Assembly (NCBI GenBank): GCA_033675265.1
Contig: JAUJYZ010000325.1
Location: 744,001 to 808,000, forward strand
Source: Actinostola sp. cb2023
Taxonomy: Eukaryota > Cnidaria > Anthozoa > Actiniaria > Actinostolidae
Reading direction: 5' to 3'
Length of the DNA stretch: 64,000 nt
The position numbers and the translations under genes are program-made. The notes below the pieces were generated by a model. The model was given only the letters and a program-made list of their open reading frames with translations, was not told the DNA's origin and searched no databases. This document shows positions 21,201 to 33,524 of the stretch, in pieces. The number at the start of each line of letters is the position of its first letter. The stretch's first letter is position 1.

Positions 21201-24200
21201 GCAAGACCATTAAGTGATTTATAGACCATAACAGCTTTTTGAATTTGGCGTTGGCAGTCCAGTTTTTTCCAACCGAGCAATTCAAATAGATCATCGGCAG
21301 TACTCTTTTTTATGGTGTCAGATTTCCTTTAACCACTGAATTTATCATTATACACCGACGCAGCCCATACTAGTGTACTTGCTAGTTTCCATATAAGTTA
21401 AGTACTCTTTTTTATGGTGTCAGATTTCCTTTAACCACTGAATTTATCATTATACACCGACGCAGCCCATACTAGTGTACTTGCTAGTTTCCATATAAGT
21501 TAAGTACTCTTTTATACAGTGTCATAGAATTCCTTTAACCATTGAATTTATCATTATACACAGACGCAGCCCATACTAGTGTACTTGCTAGTTTCCAATT
21601 GTAGCAAAGTTAATTTGATCAATTGATGGCTATCTAGACTGGAGTTTGCCCAAAAAATATTGTAATTTCCAGGTTTGCACTCCAAGGACAGTGCAAAGTA
21701 AACTAGTTGTAAACTAGTTTAGCTATCTATCTAGGTTAGCCATATGGTTATTGTAGATGGCTTGTACCTCAATGTCGGTTTAATTTTTCTTTTTGTAATA
21801 TTTTTAACAAATATGTTACTAAATAAAATATGTATGTATGTATACATGTATGTATGTATGTAGTGCCCGTTCTGCAACCATTTTTGTCAGATTTTTGCTG
21901 CCACTGTTGTGACAACAGTCGCAACTTACAGTAACACAAACAGGGGGAATGTGACCTAAATGAAGGGCTCCCTGCAAGAACAACATATATTAAAGTGATC
22001 TCTGATCAAAATCTAAATTCTCCTCAAGATTCTTTGAATTTCAGAGGAGAATTTGGGTTTTGATCACAAGTAACTTACTCCGTTCTTGCAGGGAGCCCTT
22101 CAAATATTTTATGTATAGTTAATAAAATGGGTGGTTATTTTATATTGTCATTTACAACCTAGATTTTGTAATTTATGTATAATTTGAATGCAAGTCCCCT
22201 TCTGAAAACTAGATGGGATATATTCATTCATTCATTCACTCATTCCACTATTTGCTTCTTGACTTAAAAGGATAAACAAGTGTTACCTGTAGAAGTTCTG
22301 GATTTGTTTGCCCCATTTGTTGCAGTAGTTGAGTTAAAACTGAAGGATTTTCTTGAATCATTCTACGCATCTGAAGGAATTGTGGTTGTTGCCATAAAAA
22401 ATCCAGCGACCCTGTAGAAATAGAAATTGCTCAAGTACAGACTCTTTGCAATGTCACCCCGGTCTATATTACTACATGACAACTCGAGACAAACATTGCA
22501 ACTGACACGTTTGCAATAGACTTCCATCAATCATAAGTCTATACTATGTCGGCATTGGTTTTGGGTGGTGTCATAGCAACACATACAGAGGTAAACAGAG
22601 TAGATTTTATGACACTGTAAGAACGTCACCAACACCATGTATTGTGCTCTTTTTGCTGAATATCCCAAACTCTGAAGTACATTTTGCCTTACTGCTAAAT
22701 TATCGCTACTACTTATTGTTTAGACATCTACATGTAGTCGAGCCCCTACATTTTAGCTACATGTATAAGTACAAATGTAGATGCTGCTATTCAAATACTT
22801 ATCGCAACCCTGTATTGTAGCCAGGACTATCAAGCTTTCTGACATGCAACTACCCTTTTGGACCTACATGTAATACTGTTATGTATTTTTCCAACTGGGT
22901 ATTCCACAGGAAACCCAAATAACTATGTTGTTGTTATGCTGGACAATGCAGTTAGTCAGTGTTTCAGTGTGTGTGTTCATTACTACAAGGTCTAGTTTAG
23001 GTACATGTAGGTATTTAGTTGGTAAATTCAAAGCCTAACATACCATCTCCTTCACCACCTCCAGTAACCTCTCCTCCTCCACCTCCTTCTCCTCCTTCTC
23101 CTCCTTCTAACTCTTGGGTTGGGGGCTGATCCCCTGAAGGGTCATCTGGTGGCATTTCAGGAATGTCCTAAGAGAAAAGCTACAATGATTATATGCTCTA
23201 CATGTAACTACAAACAAAGGAAATAGAGTCATTTTTGTATGAGTGGGAAGTAGCTATGGTACGGTTCATGCCATACCGTGACCATATCGCGCCATCATCA
23301 TGCCGTATCCAAGCATTCTGATTGGTTGAGTGCTGATTTTGCATGCTGTGATTGGTTGACTATACTTCGATTCCATGACTCCGTGTCGTAGGTTTCTCAC
23401 TCATACGAAAATGACTCTATACCTATTATGGATGATCTGAGAACCGATAGGAATTGTGGGTGATTCATAGTAATTCGTATGAAATTGCCAGTGTCAAAAT
23501 TTCTTATGAGATCTATGATGTAAATTTAAAAACTGCAGCTCGTACCCACAATGAGCTTGTGTCACCTGAAAATACCATAACTAGAAAGAGCATACTAAAG
23601 TTAGCAAAAGTGGAAAGTTTGAAGAGAAGTAAGTAAATATGGCAATAGCTACAGGCATTCAAACTTTGCCTTTTTTGTATGGAAATGTATGTTGGAGGGC
23701 TGCCCTCCAAGTAAAAAAAACATACAAATCCTTGCCAAAGCGGGAAACTTTGAAAGTCTTTAACTTTTGTCTTATTTGCTTGATTCTTTTGAAATTTTCC
23801 ACTTTTACTAATTTTAGTATTGCTCTTTCAAGTTATGATATTTTCGTTTACCTTGGGTGAAATTTTAAAAAGTCACGTGACAGGTGACACAAGCCCATTC
23901 TTCTTGTTGCGCATATAATCCATGAATTGGTCCCTGGAGCTCACGTGGTGTACTTCATGTTACTGTCACCAAAATGTTTGGACATTGTCCGTGAATTGCC
24001 ATACAAATGCACTAACATTTGTTACTACAGTTTATCGACTCGATTTAGTTTTTCAATTCTCTAAATATTAGCACAACTATTTTTAAACGAGATTTTGTTA
24101 ATATTTAGAGAATCGAACAACTAAATTGAGTCGATAAACTGTACAAAAAGTAGTGCGTTTGTACGTCACTTCACGGCAATGTCCAAACATTTTGGTGACA

Positions 24201-27200
24201 GTAACGTGAGCTCTAGGGACCAATCGGTGAATTATACATAAATGCTCTATGCGCTAAAATACATACAATGAAGTGTTTTTATCGGACCACTATAAAGCCA
24301 CAATTTGCAGCCATGTGGCTTATTTACCAACCAGACAAGGATGCTTTGATGGTCACACTTCAACGATAACAGTGACAAGAAAAATCATTGATATTCAGAG
24401 GAGTAAAGGACATTTATATATATGTATAAACAAACAAGATATTTACAGTCATGAGGTATTCCACAGCTCTATCTGGATTATTAAAACTTGCTCTTAAGGC
24501 TCGGATAACCTAGAATAATAAAACACAGTCTATCAGTTACACAAAGTAAAGAGGAATGGCACTGCATACATTTAACTTGACATTTATTGGATAGTTTGGT
24601 GACATAATATAATACTACTATTTTTATTTTTATTTTTAAATTTTTTAAATTTTATAGTACTACTATTTATTTATTTTTAATTTTATAGTACTACTATTAT
24701 TTTATAGTACTACTATTATTATCTAAGTAGAAGCCAACTAGTATATAATTATACTATTGACTATCATGCATTCTGATTGGCTAGCTACTAGCAGCATACT
24801 ATCGCACGATCATGATCACACTTATATAGCACTTAACCATTGCTGTCCTCAGCGCTTTACAATCAAACGTCGCCGAGTAAACACTCTTAGAGTCTCTTAT
24901 CACACAGTAAATCTATAATGTATTACTGTGCGACAGTCAAAAAGTGAAACCACCTTTAATATAATTCTCTGACCATTATTAACCAATCGGCTTCCAATGC
25001 GGCTAAACACACACTTACATATATTTGTGTTGCACAATAAATTTGAACTTGAAAGCAGCCATCTTGTTTTCATAACCTACCTTGTCTCTCTCAAATCCGA
25101 TGGACATAATTTCTGTGACTAAATTTTCATATTCGCTGCCAGTAGCTATAGAGAGGAGTAAAGAGAACTAAAAGTTAATGGTGCCTTACTGATTCAACCT
25201 TCAAATGACACTTTAAAAAAAGAAAAATGGGAGGATAAACACATGTAACATCTGAAGGTATCGACCATCTTATGGTAATGTTGCACAGTGAGTAAGCTAA
25301 AGACTGGCTGGAGACAGATTTTTTCTCAAACAGTCTTATAGCCCCCTTGGTCAAATCTAAGTTTTCGTTTTCTGTTACTGGGTCAATTGGAGCCTCGCTC
25401 TCCATACCACATCATTTTGTTCCCTTCAACTTTTTTGCCATCTCTCTATTTTCTACTTGTACAACATATAACTCCGTCCAGTCTTTTACAGTCAAACTAA
25501 GAAAACCATGGACACCTAAAATATGTCTGGAATGTTCATTGTGACCAATCACATACAAGCGTAGTCAAGCATGTCGAACTGTCAGGTCAGTTTTCCAAAA
25601 TATGTTTTCTTCAAAACAGCTCAAATCTATTCTTCGCAGCGTAGTGTATGTATCTCTCAAATAGAAAGGAATAGCAAGCCAATTTCGTACAAGATACACG
25701 TAAGAGAGGACGTAAATATTGAAACTTAACGGCATTGTTCGGTGATTGATAATGATCTGTGATTTCAAGATCTCACATGTGATTGGTCACATCACAATGA
25801 ACATTCCAGATTGTAGATTTTTTGTATTGTAATAAATATTTCACAATTTAATTTAATTTAGTATTACTTGTATGATCTTTTTGGGGTTTGAAATTCATGG
25901 CTCGGGACTTTTTTGGGTTATCAATTTTCTGGTGGACTTTTTTTGATATTGAGGTTTTGGCAAGGACTTTTTTGGGGGGTTGATAAAAATGATATCCTAC
26001 CGTTCTCGATTTTATGCGGAGAAAAATTGGATATGGGTCTTGTTTTTGCGTAATGGACTTTGTTTGGGTTAAAAAGTTTGGCCTCATTCGCCCCTCCCCA
26101 TCACTGATACCCCTGAGTACCCCCCTGGGGTTAGAGTATTGTAAATAAAAATAAGTGAATAAATCCCCATACCAAATGTGCATTGTGTGTACGTGTACAG
26201 ATTTCATACCTAAAACAGCCTCGGCTGCAGATAAAGCATCCCGCGGCTGTGATGAACTGGTGGCATCAGTTGTTGACACTGCTGGTGTACTAGCTGCCGT
26301 CTCAGTGCTATAACAGATGTACATGTATGGGTCAGCACCTCATAAACAGATAGAGCCATTTTCGTATGAGTGGGAAAGTTATGGTACCATGCCATATTGA
26401 TGAAAGAGTTTGATTGGATGAGATGCATCTGCACATTTTTTGATTTGGTTCAGAAAGGAAGCCATTTGAGTGTCATGGTGCCGTATGTTTCCCACTCATA
26501 CGAAAACAACTCTATTTTCTATCCATATCTTTCCTCAGTTTTGATACAACATACTGTCACTTTTCCATCAACATCATACAGTATTATATTCTTTTCACAG
26601 TGAATTGAAATAACAGCATAAGTGATCTCTGATCAAGGTCTAAATTCTCTGGTGTGTTCCTTGAATTCTGAAGGAGAATTTGGAGTTTGATCACAAGTCA
26701 CTTACTGTTCTTGCATGAACCCCTTCAATAATAATAAGTGATCACGTGAAATTCCTGTAGTGTGCTCCAAGACCAGAAATTTGGTTAAAAATCAACCAAA
26801 ACGCAGCAGATTATAGTTTTCACTAGTCTCCTATCAATATTTCGTATTTCTAAGTAATATTTGTCTGAGATTTTATGCTTTGAAATTTGTGATTTTTGTG
26901 AATAAATTATTGTTAATACATATATATATTATTTTACCTGGCTGGTTTGACCTCTTCCTTTTTCAGTTCTTCAGGTTTTGATTCTTCTTGTTCTGTCGTT
27001 CTTGCAGACGTCGGAGTAGTTGACGAAGCAGTGGCCTTCAAAAGAACAGATTATTTGATAGAGTAACAGATACATATATGAACTTTCTATCATCATATTT
27101 CAAATTATATCTAGTCATCAATAACAAATATAAAATTATTATTTTTATTATTATTATTTTTTATTATTGTTGTTAAAATTTAACAAAGTTTATTATTGTT

Positions 27201-30200
27201 GTTAAAATTATTATTATCTGGGCTCAGTATTTTTTCTGAGTCTTTTTACGCTTGAAGAAACCTTACGAACTACATTACTAAAATAATATTATTATTGTTG
27301 ATGTTAAACTTTTTTCACATTTAAATGAGGGTTTATCACGTAATTTCAAAACTTATAGGAGACAATAGACATGATTTGTCAGCTGGAAAAATTTGAAATG
27401 AGTAAAAATGTGAAGTTTGAAAAGATCGCTTCACTGTGAACACTCAGTCTGGCCGGACATAGTATCTGGATCATCATCAGTCATAAATTTCCAAATGCCA
27501 TCATCATAAAATGCGATCATCATCATCATATCTTCGCAATCATCAATCATCATCATCAATGCAATCATCATTCATTCAATCATCATCTTTCATGCTATCA
27601 TCATCATCATCATCAGTCATCATCCATCAAGTTTTCCATCATCATAAATCATCAATCTCCATCATCAAATTCATATCATCAATCATCATCTTGAATTTAA
27701 TCATCATTCATATCAATCTTTCATGCATGCATCAATTACATCATCATTCATCATCAGTCATCATCATCAATTCCATCATCATCATCATCAATGCCATCAT
27801 CATTTCATATCATCAATTTGATCATGAATCAGTCTGATGGACATAGTATCTCATCATCATCATCATCATCATCAATGCCATCATCATATCATCAATCATC
27901 ATCATCAATGCCATCATCATTCATCATCAATCATCATCATCAATGCCATCATCATTCATCATCATCATCAATTCCATCATCATCATCATCAATCATCAAT
28001 GCCATCATCATCATCATCATCAATGCCATCATCATCATCATCATCATCATTCATCATCATGTCAGGCATCATCAATTCCATACATCATTCATCATCATCA
28101 TCAAATCATCATCATACAAGGTTGGGCTGCATCAGTCAGGTTCATATCATGGAATCATCATCATCACTGCAGGCTTATCATCATCATAATGTCATGATCA
28201 TAAGATACCATCAAATCACTATCAAACCTCGTAAGCACACACATCCCAAAGGTCATGAATGTTTCTTTCACCACTGCCATCATTGCTTTAATATCATCTC
28301 GTAATCATCATCAGTCAATCATTCACATTCCATCATCATCATATGCCATCATCATTCATCAAAGTAACTTACTGATCAATGCCATCATCATTCATCAATC
28401 ATCATGATCAATGCCATCATCATTCATAATCAATCATCATCATGCAAATGCCATCATCATTCATCAGAATCTTAGATCATCATCATCAATGCCATCATCA
28501 TTCATCATCAATCATCAATGCCATCATCATCATCAATGCCATCATCATTCATCATCAATCATCATCTCTAATTAATAAAACACATTTTCCATAAATGTCC
28601 AAAGGCACTTTACAAAAAAGAATACAATTTATGAAAGATCTAATCTAACCAAAATCACTTGCTTAGGCTTGTACATACCTGTGGGGTTGTTGTAGGTTGG
28701 GCTGCTGCAGTAGGTGCTGGTATAGGTGCTGGAGTAGGTGCTAGAGTAGGTGTTGGAGTCACTGCAGGCTTAGGCTGAAACATAAGTTACAATGAGAATA
28801 AAATACCGTCAAACCTCCACTAACAGAAACCTCCCGTAAGCACACACATCCCAAAGGTCCTGAATGTTTCTTTCACCACTAAATCATTGCTTTAATAACC
28901 TCTCGTAAGTGGACAACCACACCTTTTGCCAAGGGTGTCTATTCACAGGAGATTCCACTATATACACAACAGACTTCCACATACTAAAGTAACTTACTGT
29001 ACAAGACACTTCTGTAGATAAAGCATAGAGTCATTGTCATATGAGTGGCAAACCTACTGTACAGAGTTACGCACACGGTACAGAATTGAAGACATTCTAT
29101 TCAATCAAACACAGCATGCAAAATCATTGCTCAACCAATCAGAATGCTTAGATTCCGCACAGTCACTGCACGGGACAGTCACCACACCCGCACAGTCACC
29201 GCACCCACACAACACAGCACAGTCACCACATGGCATACGACTCTACATGTACATAAATGAGAAATCTATCTCACCTTTGAAACCATTACCACAACAAAAC
29301 TTTTTTCATCAATCTTATAATCACTGACAGGAGAGTCATCATTTAATATTTTCCCTAAAAACACAAAATATTCAAAATTAAAAGGGCATCAAATGTCCAA
29401 TGTAATACATGTAGATACATTATTATTATTAATATTATACGTATACATAGATAGATAAATCGTTTATCAACTGAACAGTTCGCAGTCATGAGATTGATTT
29501 AAGTGTACATGTATAAAATCTGCAAATGCAACTGGGAAATACTATTATACAATAATAGATCATATCAAATTCACTAATAAATCAGCAGGAAAATACAATA
29601 GAAATCATATAACTGCAACAAAGATCACTATAAATCATCCTAATTGCATAGATTTTAACTTTGATATTCTCGGCTAAACTGCTTCTACATGTAGTACAAC
29701 ATTGCAACTGGCAACAGAGCGGAAAAACTTTTATAGCCTCTTCTGCATAGAAGGACACATATAGGTCGTTAAGCTCGATATTTTGCATACAAGCCATTTT
29801 AACTGCTCAAAGATCACAAAATATCAAATGCCACCAAAATTCGGTGAATGTGTCTCAGAGATATAAGGCCTTGTACTTTGGGAGAGGTGACATTTTGATC
29901 AGCATAAAAAAATCCTAATCGTTTTCGTAAATATCTCCGAGAAGCTTTTACTGTAACTTGATAAATTTTGTCACAAGGTTTGAGTAATGGTAATTGCACA
30001 AATGTATCAATTGCAGTTTTTGATGTATCATTGCCAGTTAATGGAAACTGTATGAAACAGCAGCTTTGCACTTTGATTTTTCGCTAAACTGCTTCCATGT
30101 TGCAACTGACAAAATTCCAACGACTTTTATGCGTCAACTTTTACAAAAATGCCATCATTATACACCTGTTCAAAGTTTTGTGCCAGCTGTTTAAACATCT

Positions 30201-32929
30201 GCGGAGAACGCTGCATGCACGTACACATGTATATGTAAATCAGAGTGCACTATATATTATACCTGCATATATAAGTTTAATGCCAAGATGAGGGTAGTCA
30301 GTAGGCCCTTTTTCACTTTCTATCTGTTTCTTTAGTTCTAACACCTGCAACAACAGTAATATCACAATGAAATAACACCAATGATGAACTATGGGGTTCC
30401 TGTGGTTCTTATACACAGGTATCCCAAGCAACATAATTACAAAAGGTTTATTGTTTGGTTTTTCAATGCCTCGTGAGGATCAATTTTCATCAGCTGAATT
30501 CCAGCTTTTCAATTGCAGCTTTTCAATAGAATACTCTCTGCTTGATAGTACTCTGAGGGCAGTGTTTGCCCGTCATCTGAAGGTAGATAATGTGATTCAA
30601 GGACTTTTTAAAGCAGCTGATTGGAACATAAAAGTAATTTTCACTGTATCATTTTTGTATCATTTTTGTGAATATTCACTGATAATCACTTCTCCTTCGG
30701 CGAATAATGAAGGCAAATAATTATTATTCACCGAAGGCTCAGTACTTATCGGTGAATATTCACCGAGACGAAGTCGAGGTGAATATTCACCATAATCACT
30801 GAGCCTGAAAAGACAAAATTCAGGATTAGTAAAAAAAAACAGTTTTATTAGTACTTCTTTCTGCGTTGGTGATTTTACTTCTGCTCTCGACCAGTGATTA
30901 TCGACCAGTGATTATCGACCAGTGATTATCAACCAGTGATTGTCGACCAGTGATTATTGACCAGTGATTATCGACCAGTGATTTAACAAAAAGCAGTTTC
31001 GACCAGTGATTATACGTATTTATCGTTGATTATCAACCAGTGATTATCAGTGGTTCGATGATTATCAACCAGTGATTATCAGTGATTATCGACCAGTGAT
31101 TATCAACCAGTGATTGTCGACCAGTGATTATCGACCAGTGATTATCAACCAGTGATTATCGACCAGTGATTATCGACCAGTGATTATCGACCAGTGATTA
31201 TCAACAATGATTGTCGACCAGTGATTATCGACCAGTGATTATAACAGTGATTATCGACCAGTGATTATCGACCAGTGATTAAAACCAGTGATTGTCGACC
31301 AGTGATTATCGACCAGTGATTATCGACCAGTGATTGTCGACCAGTGATTATCGACCAGTGATTTCGACCAGTGATATGTGCAACCAGTGATTATCGACCA
31401 GTGATTATCGACCAGTGATTATCGACCAGTGATTATCGTGATTATCGTACCAGTGATTATCGACCAGTGATTATCGACCAGTGATTATCGACCAGTGATG
31501 TATCGACCAGTGATTATCGACCAGTGATTATCGACCAGTGATTGAAACCAGTGATTATCGACCAGTGATTATCGACCAGTGATTATCGACCAGTGATTAT
31601 CGACCAGTGATTATCGACCAGTGATTATCGACAACACAGTTATCGAGATTGATTATCGACCAGTGATTATCGACCAGTGATTATCGACCAGTGATTATCG
31701 ACCAGTGTACGATTTGGTTGAGTGATTATCGACCAGTGATTTCGAAGTGACGAAAATCAGTGATTATCGACCAGTGATTCTCCTGACCCAGGCCTTAACA
31801 TATTGAGCAGTGATTATCGACCAGTGATTATCGACCAGTGATTATCGACCAGTGATTGTCGACCAGTGATTATCGACCAGTGATTATCGACCAGTGATTA
31901 TCGACCAGTGATTATCGACCAGTGATTATTGACCAGTGATTATCGACCAGTGATTATCGACCAGTGATTATCAACCAGTGATTGATTCGACCAGTGATTA
32001 TGATTATCGACCAGTGATTATCAGTGATTATCAACCAGTGATTATCGACCAGTGATTATCAACCAGTGATTATCGACCAGTGATTGTCGACCAGTGATTA
32101 TCGTCTCATAATCACTGGCCACTTGACCAATCACAGCGTGCAAAACTCTATATTCAAGTCTAAAATTATCTAATCACTATTATTATTACTTGTTTCGTTT
32201 TAGATCTTAGAAAGATCAAAACAATGTAATCAAGAGGTCAATATTTCTTTCAAATCAATAAATGATCAACTTAATTTTTATACAGCATATTTGCTTCAAA
32301 AGTCTAGACAGCAAAGCACAAAAATACATGTACAATACACTGTATCCCTAAGCTGCAATTTAAAAAACAAGCTTGAATGAGGAGTTTATATTTAGAGAGA
32401 TGTATTCCAAAATCAGTAGTTTTATATTTTCACAGTGAATTTTGAAGAGAGATTCTGCTTTGACTGTTTGAGAAGACAGGAAATTCAAATCGTGTCACAA
32501 GACTTTCATGTTGTGGCATAATACTAGATTCTTTTGCGAGGCAAATCCTGAATCAATGATACATCAATAAATTCATTTTAAATACACAGTACAAATAGTA
32601 GAATATCTATGATAAAAATTGAAAAGTTCGGCTTAAAACTTTCATTAAAAAATGTAAAAGTTTATTAGCAAAATACAAATGAAGGTCAATTTGACTGAAC
32701 AAATTCCAGGACAAAAATTGTCTACGAAATGAAATGTTTACTAACCAACTTTGCCGTCTTCAAATTTTCGTTATTTTTTCTCAAGAGAGTAGCAATATAA
32801 GCTAAGTTCAAGAGATGACAGTGCAAAATTACTAACGTATGACTCAATCAAAGTAAAACTCACCGTCTGACTATCGTCAAACTCCAGCTTAAATGTCTTC
32901 TGTTGAAGCGTTTTAAACGTAATGATCAT
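18274..32929 (-). CDS. RAD23: RAD23 UV-excision-repair / proteasome shuttle protein, 12 exons
   Basis: Exons on the minus strand: 32864-32929, 30263-30344, 29275-29354, 28679-28774, 26938-27035, 26210-26307, 25081-25145, 24447-24509, 23044-23167, 22287-22411, 19961-20158, 18274-18390. They sum to 1212 nt (403 residues), all with GT/AG borders and matching phases. Domains: N-terminal ubiquitin-like domain (1-76; starts [17 protein letters not shown], includes [13 protein letters not shown]); a Pro/Thr/Ala-rich linker; UBA1 (about 177-216, [13 protein letters not shown] type with [11 protein letters not shown]); an acidic Gly/Glu linker; the XPC-binding helix bundle (about 258-310, [15 protein letters not shown]); UBA2 at the C-terminus ([18 protein letters not shown]). 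Length is between human RAD23A and RAD23B. RAD23 stabilises XPC in nucleotide-excision repair and carries ubiquitinated proteins to the proteasome. Introns are swollen by satellites and MITEs. Confidence 0.97.
18610..18706. mobile_element. Short MITE, GATCAAAATCTAAATTCTCC family
   Basis: GATCAAAATCTAAATTCTCC and GGAGAATTTGTATTTTGATC are inverted around a short centre. Same family as 21960-22101, 26619-26705, 52000-52115, 54338-54440 and 57000-57080. This copy lies in the last RAD23 intron. Confidence 0.8.
18759..19682. repeat. 25-bp satellite, about 37 copies, in last RAD23 intron
   Basis: Unit TGTCACCAGAATCATCATCA + TATGC. Most copies are identical; a block in the middle (about 19220-19400) shares the variants catcaCcat and accaAaat, which shows local copying. 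Because 25 is not a multiple of three, all three plus-strand frames stay open over hundreds of codons; this is not a gene. Confidence 0.97.
19730..19937. mobile_element. MITE, GAGTCATTTTCGTATGAGTGG family
   Basis: Ends GAGTCATTTTCATATGAGTG and CACTCATACGAAAACGACTC are inverted; the interior holds GATTGGCTGAGCAATGATTT and TCCGTACCGTGACTG. Related copies are at 23225-23420, 26350-26516, 29029-29255 (diverged) and 38560-38752. This one ends only 24 bases from the RAD23 exon at 19961-20158. Confidence 0.8.
20449..20590. mobile_element. Foldback segment in RAD23 intron
   Basis: GACACCGTAAAAAAGAGTACTTA on the left pairs with the inverted TAAGTACTCTTTTTTACAGTG on the right, with GCCTTAGGCC/AGGGCTAAGGC inside. 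Its right arm runs directly into the 102-bp repeat array. Confidence 0.55.
20565..21593. repeat. ~102-bp tandem repeat, about five copies, interrupted by a LINE
   Basis: Units start near 20565, 20670, 21299, 21400 and 21502 and contain AGTTAAGTACTCTTTTTTA, TTTCCTTTAACCACTGAATT and CGACGCAGCCCATACTAGTG. A single related copy lies far away in a PLK intron (38327-38400). The array is split at AAGTA by the LINE fragment at 20780-21297. Confidence 0.88.
20780..21297 (-). mobile_element. 5'-truncated non-LTR retrotransposon fragment
   Basis: On the minus strand the fragment opens directly in coding sequence ([20 protein letters not shown]), continues with [16 protein letters not shown] and [20 protein letters not shown], and stops at 20981. 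This is the typical extreme C-terminus of a CR1/jockey-like reverse transcriptase ORF, seen often in coral genomes. A short 3' UTR ends in a (TTA)n tract at 20780-20812. It inserted into the 102-bp repeat, giving a clean view of the pre-insertion site. No catalytic RT motif is present, so it is dead. Confidence 0.85.
21960..22101. mobile_element. Full-length short MITE, GATCAAAATCTAAATTCTCC family
   Basis: This copy shows the outer ends: TGAAGGGCTCCCTGCAAGAAC at the left (20 of these bases) and its reverse complement at the right, followed inward by the GATCAAAATCTAAATTCTCC inverted pair. At about 140 bp it is likely the complete element, and it defines the boundaries for the degraded copies elsewhere in the window. 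Confidence 0.85.
23225..23420. mobile_element. MITE, GAGTCATTTTCGTATGAGTGG family
   Basis: Ends GAGTCATTTTTGTATGAGTG and CACTCATACGAAAATGACTC are inverted; interior CATTCTGATTGGTTGAGTGC and TGATTGGTTGA match the other copies. In a RAD23 intron. Confidence 0.85.
23549..23908. mobile_element. CACGTGAC-ended element, left-truncated copy
   Basis: Shares AATGAGCTTGTGTCACCTG, AAAGTGGAAAGTTTGAAG and TGGAAATGTATGTTGG with the complete copy at 33144-33524, and ends GTCACGTGACAGGTGACAC. The left copy lacks the TCACGTGACTTTTTAAA part of the terminal repeat. Confidence 0.75.
23930..24237. mobile_element. Foldback element, ~140-base arms
   Basis: GGTCCCTGGAGCTCACGTG, TACTGTCACCAAAATGTTTG and TTTATCGACTCGATTTAGTT on the left are inverted on the right. 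The palindrome is nearly continuous through TTCTCTAAATATTA/TAATATTTAGAGAA. RAD23 intron. Confidence 0.8.
25527..25812. mobile_element. MITE with TGGAATGTTCATTGTGA ends
   Basis: TCTGGAATGTTCATTGTGAC and CAATCACAT at the left match, inverted, ATGTGATTGGTCAC and CACAATGAACATTCCAGA at the right. RAD23 intron; no coding capacity. Confidence 0.7.
25850..26130. mobile_element. CCCAGGGGGGTACTCA-ended element, partial
   Basis: The right end reads GCCCCTCCCCATCACTGATA, CCCCTGAGTACCCCCCTGGG. The interior CCAAAAAAGTCC-type words (here ggactttttt) match the complete copy at 49314-49710. The left end is missing or too degraded to place. Confidence 0.65.
26350..26516. mobile_element. MITE, GAGTCATTTTCGTATGAGTGG family
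   Basis: Ends GAGCCATTTTCGTATGAGTG and CACTCATACGAAAACAACTC are inverted. It has a shorter interior than its relatives. In a RAD23 intron. Confidence 0.8.
26619..26705. mobile_element. Short MITE, GATCAAAATCTAAATTCTCC family
   Basis: AGTGATCTCTGATCAAGGTC and GGAGAATTTGGAGTTTGATC are inverted. The adjoining TTCTTGCATGAACCCCTTCA is a degraded outer end. Confidence 0.75.
27470..28565. repeat. ATC-rich satellite in RAD23 intron
   Basis: About 1.1 kb of (ATC/CAT)n with the higher-order word TCATCATCAATGCCATCATC. The segment 28205-28304 is a degraded copy of the unique sequence at 28832-28908 (both contain GTAAGCACACACATCCCAAA), embedded in the repeat. Long open frames of Ser or His runs here are an artefact of the triplet repeat. 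Confidence 0.93.
29029..29255. mobile_element. Diverged MITE of the GAGTCATTTTCGTATGAG family
   Basis: AGAGTCATTGTCATATGAGTGG at the left (shown bases 1-20 are diagnostic), CAACCAATCAGAATGCTTAG inside, and CATACGACTCTA at the right. The right half has expanded a CACAGTCACC repeat. It ends about 20 bases from a RAD23 exon. Confidence 0.65.
30885..32103. repeat. 14-bp satellite in RAD23 intron 1, about 85 copies
   Basis: Unit ATTATCGACCAGTG. Unlike the other satellites here it is broken at many places by short deletions and by foreign inserts (for example gattctcctgacccaggcct near 31777), so it looks older or is unstable. RAD23 intron between exons 1 and 2. Confidence 0.95.
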
Positions 32930-33143
32930 CTTGTCCTTTTAGAGCGATGTTCTCCTCTTCTCTATGCTTAGTTCGTGTGTTGTAGAATGCTGTTTGTCGC
33001 TAGCAATGAGAGTATTTCTTAGAAGAATTCACATCAAGCATGCGCCATTACAAAGCACACGCAAACACGGCTTGTCATGGCACGCTAATGCTCATGCGCA
33101 GTGGGATGGATTTGCATGCTGGGTACCATCACCACAGGCAGCC

Positions 33144-33524
33144 CAATGAGCTTGTGTCACCTGTCACGTGACTTTTTAAATTTTCACCGAAGACAAACGA
33201 AAATACCATAACTGGAAAGAGCATACTAAAGTTAGTAAAAGTGGAAAGTTTGAAGGGAAGTAAGTAAATAAAGCAAGAGTTACAGGCATTCAAACTTTGC
33301 CATTTTTGTATGGAAATGTATGTTGGGCCCTCCAAGCGAAAAACCCATACAAATCCTTGTCAAAGCGGGAAACTTTGAAAGCTTTTAACGTTTGTCTTAT
33401 TTGCTTGATTCCTTTGAAATATTCAACTTTTACTAATTTTAGTACTGGCTCTTTCAAGTTATGATATTTTCGTTTGTCTTCGGTGAAAATTTAAAAAGTC
33501 ACGTGGCAGGTGACACAAGCCCAT
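33144..33524. mobile_element. Complete CACGTGAC-ended MITE
   Basis: Left end GAGCTTGTGTCACCTGTCAC, GTGACTTTTTAAATTTTCACC; right end GGTGAAAATTTAAAAAGTCA, CGTGGCAGGTGACACAAGC. Inner parts AAACGAAAATACCATAACTG and ATGATATTTTCGTTTGTCTT are inverted as well. A second copy is at 23549-23908. Confidence 0.85.

Noticed and set aside
27511..28304. Open frames with Ser and His runs
   Set aside because: They arise from the ATC triplet repeat in a RAD23 intron and overlap in several frames.
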